Shown here: positions 1-5,003 of the stretch, in pieces
How the letters are laid out: each line of letters begins with the position of its first letter
Position numbering within the stretch: position 1 is the stretch's first letter
Source: an uncultured Flavobacteriales bacterium
GTDB taxonomy: Bacteria > Bacteroidota > Bacteroidia > Flavobacteriales > CALTNV01
Assembly (NCBI GenBank): GCA_943845485.1
Contig: CALTNV010000027.1
Location: 1-5,003, forward strand
Reading direction: 5' to 3'
DNA: 5,003 nt
Made by a program: the position numbers and the translations under genes
Notes under the pieces: generated by a model
Told to the model about the DNA's origin: nothing
The model's database searches: none
What the model saw: the letters and a program-made list of their open reading frames with translations, nothing else

Positions 1-2
1 TT

Positions 3-19
3 AAAAAAGCAGCTTTTTT
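3..19 (-). terminator. Short AT-rich hairpin terminator after the thiolase gene
   Basis: Seven A/G bases (3-9) pair perfectly with seven C/T bases (13-19) around a 3-base loop. On the minus strand the right half of the hairpin is itself a run of T, as in an intrinsic terminator. It begins 18 bases beyond the thiolase stop codon. The stem is short and almost all A-T, so it is weak. Its symmetry would let it also stop a convergent gene entering from the left, which lies outside the window. Confidence 0.5.
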
Positions 20-36
20 TATAAAAATATGTTTAA

Positions 37-1215
37 CTAATCAATATTTTCAATAACCATAGCAGAAGCACCACCTCCACCATTACAAATACCAGCAGCA
101 CCTAATTTACCCCCATTTTGCTTTAATACATTTATTAAAGTTACAATAATTCTTGATCCTGAGTTACCAAGTGGATGACCTAATGAAACGGCACCTCCAT
201 TAACATCAACTTTATTTGCATCTAATCCTAATAATTTGGCATTAGCTAAACCTACAACTGAAAATGCTTGGTTTAATTCCCAATAATCAACATCAGCTAC
301 AGTTAAGTTTGCTTTCTTTAAAGCTTTTGGTACAGCTATTGATGGGGCAGTTGTAAAGTTTTCTGGTTCATGAGCAGCATCTGCATAACTAACTATTTTA
401 GCGATTGGTTTTAAACCATGTTTTTCAACAGCTTCTTTACTTGCTAAAACTAATGCAGAAGCACCATCGTTTAAAGTAGAAGCATTGGCTGCAGTTACAG
501 TTCCTTCTTTATTAAATACTGGTCGTAAAGATGGAATTTTCTCCATTTTTACATTTGTAAATTCCTCATCTTTATTAACTATAATTGCATCACCTCTTCT
601 TTGAGGAACTTCAACAGCAACAACTTCGTTATCGAATTTACCTTCTGACCATGCTTTAGCTGATCTTGTATACGATTCTATAGCAAAGTTATCTTGATCT
701 TCTCTTGTAAATCCATGATCTGTTGCACATTTGTCAGCACAAACTCCCATATGAACCCTATCGTAAACATCAGTTAAACCGTCTTTAACCAATCCATCAA
801 TCATTTTCACATCACCTAACTTTGTTGCTTTTCTAGCATCATAATAATGTGGAGTAGAACTCATGTTTTCCATTCCTCCTACAACAACGATATCGTTATC
901 TCCAGTAAGAATTGATTGAGTTCCTAAACTAATAGATTTCATTCCTGAAGCACAAACTTTATTAATAGCAGTTGCTGGTACGCTATTTGGAATTCCAGCA
1001 AACATAGCTGCTTGCCTTGCAGGTGCTTGTCCTAAATTGGCTTGTAATACATTCCCCATGTAAACCTCTTCAACTTTATCAGCTGAAATATTAGCTTTTT
1101 CTAATGCCCCTTTAATTGCAGTAGCTCCAAGTTTTGGTGCTGGAACAGATGATAATGCTCCACCAAAGCTTCCTATGGGTGTTCTAACTGCTGATATAAT
1201 ATAAACTTCTTTCAT
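37..1215 (-). CDS. Acetyl-CoA C-acetyltransferase (thiolase family)
   Basis: A complete 392-residue protein, the usual length for a tetrameric type II thiolase. It condenses two acetyl-CoA into acetoacetyl-CoA, or cleaves the latter, in the cytoplasm. Visible signature elements are the N-terminal SAVRTPIGSFGG (8-19), the nucleophile Cys88 in NKVCASGMKS, the loop GGMENMSS (113-120), the NEAF-equivalent motif reading NQAF (315-318), the catalytic His347 in GHPLGNSGSR, and the C-terminal Cys377 in ICNGGGGASAM. The CNGGGGAS version and the segment around 180-189 (ESYTRSAKAW) resemble mitochondrial ACAT1-type biosynthetic thiolases more than FadA. The ATG start fits the family's N-terminus (KEVYIISAVRTPIG). 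The Glu to Gln change in NEAF is unusual but leaves the Asn that shapes the oxyanion hole. It is divergent from the carotenoid genes. A supply role for mevalonate and carotenoid synthesis is inference; acyl-CoA or hydroxybutyrate metabolism is equally possible. Confidence 0.93.
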   Translation of the reverse strand: MKEVYIISAVRTPIGSFGGALSSVPAPKLGATAIKGALEKANISADKVEEVYMGNVLQANLGQAPARQAAMFAGIPNSVPATAINKVCASGMKSISLGTQSILTGDNDIVVVGGMENMSSTPHYYDARKATKLGDVKMIDGLVKDGLTDVYDRVHMGVCADKCATDHGFTREDQDNFAIESYTRSAKAWSEGKFDNEVVAVEVPQRRGDAIIVNKDEEFTNVKMEKIPSLRPVFNKEGTVTAANASTLNDGASALVLASKEAVEKHGLKPIAKIVSYADAAHEPENFTTAPSIAVPKALKKANLTVADVDYWELNQAFSVVGLANAKLLGLDANKVDVNGGAVSLGHPLGNSGSRIIVTLINVLKQNGGKLGAAGICNGGGGASAMVIENID

Positions 1216-1330
1216 GTCAATTTGTAAATTTTAATTTTATGTAAAAATAGTAAAAAAAGAAATTAATTTAAATGATTGTCTTTTTAGTGAAAATGACTAT
1301 TTTGTTAAAAAACCAAAAGTGATAAATAAT

Positions 1331-1370
1331 TTTGTTTAACAAATAAAACATTTGTTTAAACAATTTGTTT
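1331..1370. promoter_or_regulatory. Candidate operator: array of TTGTTT / AAACAA half-sites
   Basis: Three TTGTTTA copies begin at 1332, 1352 and 1365. The first two are exactly 20 bp apart, about two helical turns. Two sit in dyads: TTTGTT-T-AACAAA (1331-1343, one central base) and TTGTTTAAACAA (1352-1363, perfect 12-bp palindrome). The half-site AAACAA at 1358 also forms an everted dyad with TTGTTT at 1365. The array abuts and partly overlaps the candidate crtB promoter, where a repressor or MerR-type regulator would act. Light-responsive MerR regulators (LitR/CarH) control carotenoid and photolyase genes in several bacteria, but no regulator gene is in the window, so naming one would be a guess. 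In AT-rich DNA some of this could be chance. Confidence 0.4.
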
Positions 1371-1377
1371 ATATTTG
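1370..1377 (+). promoter_or_regulatory. Candidate Bacteroidetes -7 promoter element for crtB
   Basis: TATATTTG matches the Bacteroidetes housekeeping -7 consensus TAnnTTTG at every defined position. An upstream TTTG at 1351-1354 could serve as the -33 element, but the spacer of 15 bp is shorter than the usual roughly 19 bp. This could mean activator dependence or simply a poor match. Transcription would start near 1384, giving an A-rich leader of about 20 bases before the ATG at 1404. That supports the ATG, and not the upstream TTG at 1365, as the crtB start. Confidence 0.4.
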
Positions 1378-1403
1378 TTCCAAGATTAAAAACCAATTTT
1401 AAA

Positions 1404-2243
1404 ATGAAAGCTACTTACGATCAAATTTCAAAAAAAATAAGTAAAAATGTGACAAGAAAATATTCTACTTCTTTTTCATTAGGAATTAGCTTCTTACACA
1501 AAGAAATACAAGATGATGTATATAATTTGTATGGTTTTGTTAGATTAGCTGATGAAGTAGTAGACTCTTTTCATGGTTATGATCAAGAAAAGTTATTATC
1601 GGATTTAAAGGATGATACTTACAAGGCTATTAGTCAGAAAATATCAACGAATCCTGTTTTACATTCTTTTCAAGAAACATTTCATAAGTATGATTTTCCT
1701 GTTGAATTGGTAGATCAATTTCTTTACAGTATGGAAATGGATTTAAACCCTGATTTGAAATATGACAAGGATTTGTATGATGAATATATTGTAGGTAGCG
1801 CAGAAGTTGTTGGATTAATGTGCTTACTAATTTTCTTAGATGGAGATAAAGTAACCTATAACGAATTAGAACCTTATGCAAGGTCATTGGGAAGTGCTTT
1901 TCAGAAAATTAATTTTTTAAGAGATTTAAAACAAGATTTTGAAGATTTAGGAAGAACTTATTTTCCTGGAGTAGACTTTTCTAATTTTACTAACCAAGAT
2001 AAGAAAACAATACAAAATGACATTGAGCAAGATTTTGCTCATGCATACATAGGTATCAAGAAATTACCTAAAAAAGCTCGTTTTGGTGTTTATTTAGCTT
2101 ATATATATTACATCAGGTTGTTTAATAAAATTGAAAAGCTTGATGCTACTGTTTTATTAAATGAAAGGGTTAGAATTTCTGATAATAAAAAATATGGTTT
2201 ATTTGTGAGTAGTTATTTAAGAAATTCGTTAAATCTAGTTTAA
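1404..2243 (+). CDS. crtB: Phytoene synthase (CrtB, squalene/phytoene synthase family)
   Basis: A 279-residue all-alpha prenyltransferase that joins two geranylgeranyl diphosphates head to head into phytoene, the first committed carotenoid step. Both Mg-diphosphate aspartate motifs are present: RLADEVVD (47-54) and NFLRDLKQDFEDLGRTYFP (170-188). Between them, GSAEVVGLMC (131-140) replaces the more widespread VAGTVG segment and is typical of Bacteroidetes CrtB. The start is set at ATG 1404 (MKATYDQISKKIS), which matches the usual N-terminus (K..YSTSFSL). The reading frame extends to an in-frame TTG at 1365, but that would overlap the candidate promoter and add 13 residues with no counterpart in the family. 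No Shine-Dalgarno is seen, as usual in this phylum; the leader is A-rich. The stop lies 24 bp before the photolyase gene with no terminator, so the genes are probably co-transcribed. Squalene synthase is unlikely given the motif pattern. Confidence 0.92.
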   Translation: MKATYDQISKKISKNVTRKYSTSFSLGISFLHKEIQDDVYNLYGFVRLADEVVDSFHGYDQEKLLSDLKDDTYKAISQKISTNPVLHSFQETFHKYDFPVELVDQFLYSMEMDLNPDLKYDKDLYDEYIVGSAEVVGLMCLLIFLDGDKVTYNELEPYARSLGSAFQKINFLRDLKQDFEDLGRTYFPGVDFSNFTNQDKKTIQNDIEQDFAHAYIGIKKLPKKARFGVYLAYIYYIRLFNKIEKLDATVLLNERVRISDNKKYGLFVSSYLRNSLNLV

Positions 2244-2267
2244 CGACCATTATAATTATTTAAGCAC

Positions 2268-3547
2268 GTGGAGAAGGCTGTTTTTTGGCATAGGAGAGAT
2301 TTAAGACTTGAGGATAATCATGGTTTATCAAAAGCTACAACAGGTAGTGATAGTGTATATCCTATATTTATTTTTGATCAAAATATTTTAGAATCACTTT
2401 CTAAGGATGATAGGAGAGTATCAATTATTCAGCAAGCCTTATTTTCGTTAAATAAAGCTTATAATACCTACGGAAGTAAATTACATGTTTTATATGGAGA
2501 TCCCAAAACTGTAATATTAGATTTTGTAAAAAAACACAATATTGACGTTGTTTACACTAACGAAGATTATGAGCCTTATGCTTTAAAAAGAGATAAGGAG
2601 ATATATGAAAGCCTCAAAACACAAGAAAAATCATTGAAGTTTTTTAAAGATCAAGTTATCTTTTCAAAAAATGAAATCTTAAATAAAGACAAGCCATATA
2701 AAGTATATACGCATTATAGTAAATTATGGTTAAAAAAGTTTTCAGATGATTGTTTGAATGAGTTTAAAATCAACACTGAAGCTCTTTCTAAAATTATCGC
2801 ATTTAAGAGTATTTCAATTTTTGATAAAGGTTTTATTTCTTCAGAAAGTAATATTTTACCTCATATATCAAATCAGATACTTCTTGATTATAAAGAAACA
2901 AGAAATTTTCCTTTTTTAGAAGATGGAACTTCTAAATCCAGTGTATATTTAAGATTTGGTCTTATCTCTGTTAGAAACTTAATCAAAGAAGTTAAATCTA
3001 ATTCAACTTTATTAGGAGAGTTTATTTGGAGAGAATTTTTTCAGATGCTTTTATGGCATCACCCTTCAAGTATTGATTTAGAATTAAAAGCTAAATATAG
3101 AGGTTTGCCTTTCGAAAATAACTTTGATTTTTTTGAAGCTTGGAAAAAAGGAAAAACGGGTTACCCTATCGTTGATGCTGGTATGAGAGAGTTAAATGCT
3201 ACTGGTTTAATGCATAATAGGGTAAGAATGATTACGGCCTCATTTTTAATTAAACATTTATGTATTGATTGGAGATGGGGAGAAGCATATTTTGCTGAAA
3301 AATTATTGGATTTTGATTTAGCTTCTAATGTTGGTAACTGGCAATGGGTTGCTGGTTGTGGAAGTGATTCGGCTCCTTACTTTAGAGTTTTTAATCCAAC
3401 CTTACAACAACAAAAGTTTGATCCAAATTTTGAATACATAAAAAAATGGGTTCCAGAATATGGAACTTCTCAATATGTTGAGCCTATTGTGAACCATAAA
3501 GAGGCCAGAGAAAAGATTTTACAATTGTATAAAAAACATCTTCAAGT

Positions 3548-3551
<4 letters not shown>
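2268..3551 (+). CDS. phr: Class I deoxyribodipyrimidine photolyase (cryptochrome/photolyase family)
   Basis: A 427-residue FAD flavoprotein expected to split cyclobutane pyrimidine dimers with blue/near-UV light. The N-terminal antenna alpha/beta domain (about 1-130) opens with VFWHRRDLRLEDN. The FAD-binding helical domain (about 200-427) contains EFIWREFF (251-258), KTGYPIVDAGMRELNATG (296-313), MHNRVRM (315-321), DWRWGEAYF (334-342) and WQW (358-360). By alignment from memory with E. coli PhrB, the substrate-contact Glu and Trp (E251, W254), N317, M321 and W360 are kept. The flavin-N5 Asn (N354) is also kept, which favours repair over a signalling cryptochrome. The triad residues W358 and W335 are present, but the distal position is Phe282. 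GTG 2268 is effectively forced: an in-frame stop lies at 2253-2255, there is no other start between, and no Met occurs before the signature motif. Its last four bases overlap the desaturase gene (ATGA), implying translational coupling. Confidence 0.93.

Positions 3552-5003
<1,452 letters not shown>

Larger units (their letters stand above)
1216..1403. other. Divergent intergenic regulatory region
   Basis: This very AT-rich gap separates the starts of the minus-strand thiolase and the plus-strand crtB. Its right third carries repeated TTGTTT half-sites and a candidate rightward promoter, annotated separately. An imperfect hairpin (TTTTGTT at 1300-1306 against AACCAAAA at 1311-1318) lies in the middle. 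I saw no convincing TAnnTTTG element facing left for the thiolase, and no RNA gene or riboswitch. No open reading frame of credible length lies inside it. Confidence 0.6.

Noticed and set aside
1365..1403. Upstream TTG start that would lengthen CrtB by 13 residues
   Set aside because: It overlaps the candidate -7 element and half-site array, the extra residues match nothing in the family, and ATG 1404 gives the expected N-terminus.
1630..1887. 85-residue open frame on the minus strand inside crtB
   Set aside because: It lies wholly antisense to a well-supported gene, shows no recognisable motif, and reads as low-complexity shadow sequence.

Overview
The window looks like chromosomal DNA from a pigmented, probably marine, member of the Bacteroidetes (Flavobacteriia-like). 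The evidence is strong AT-richness, A-rich leaders with no Shine-Dalgarno sequences, a TAnnTTTG-type promoter element, and protein sequences with a flavobacterial flavour (for example GSAEVVGLMC in the phytoene synthase and RMITASFLIKHL..DWRWGEAYFAEKLLD in the photolyase). The taxonomic call comes from recognising families, not from a search.

Layout. On the minus strand (1215 to 37) is a complete acetyl-CoA C-acetyltransferase (thiolase), followed by a short hairpin terminator at the left edge. A 188-bp divergent intergenic region (1216-1403) holds an array of TTGTTT/AAACAA half-sites and a candidate promoter facing right. On the plus strand is a tight three-gene set: phytoene synthase crtB (1404-2243), a 24-bp gap, a class I photolyase/cryptochrome with a GTG start (2268-3551), a 4-bp ATGA overlap, and a CrtI/CrtD-type carotenoid desaturase (3548-4963).

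How the genes fit together. CrtB makes phytoene and the desaturase introduces double bonds into carotenoids. The photolyase repairs UV-induced pyrimidine dimers using light. This reads as a light-protection operon. The thiolase makes acetoacetyl-CoA, which in flavobacteria can feed the mevalonate route to isoprenoids, but it is transcribed divergently and may simply serve general acyl-CoA metabolism.

The most striking feature is at the right end. The last 105 bases form a perfect 27-bp inverted repeat (4899-4925 and 4977-5003) around a 51-bp segment that lies backwards relative to the desaturase gene. Reversing those 51 bases in place restores, in frame, the family's conserved C-terminal FAD-binding motif ([19 protein letters not shown]). 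As written, the gene instead ends in an unrelated 12-residue tail and a TGA. This is either a small invertible/inverted DNA segment that switches a carotenoid desaturase, or a fold-back chimera at a contig end. The artefact is the more likely explanation because the repeat runs exactly to the last base of the window. A second notable feature is a Phe at the distal position of the photolyase tryptophan triad.
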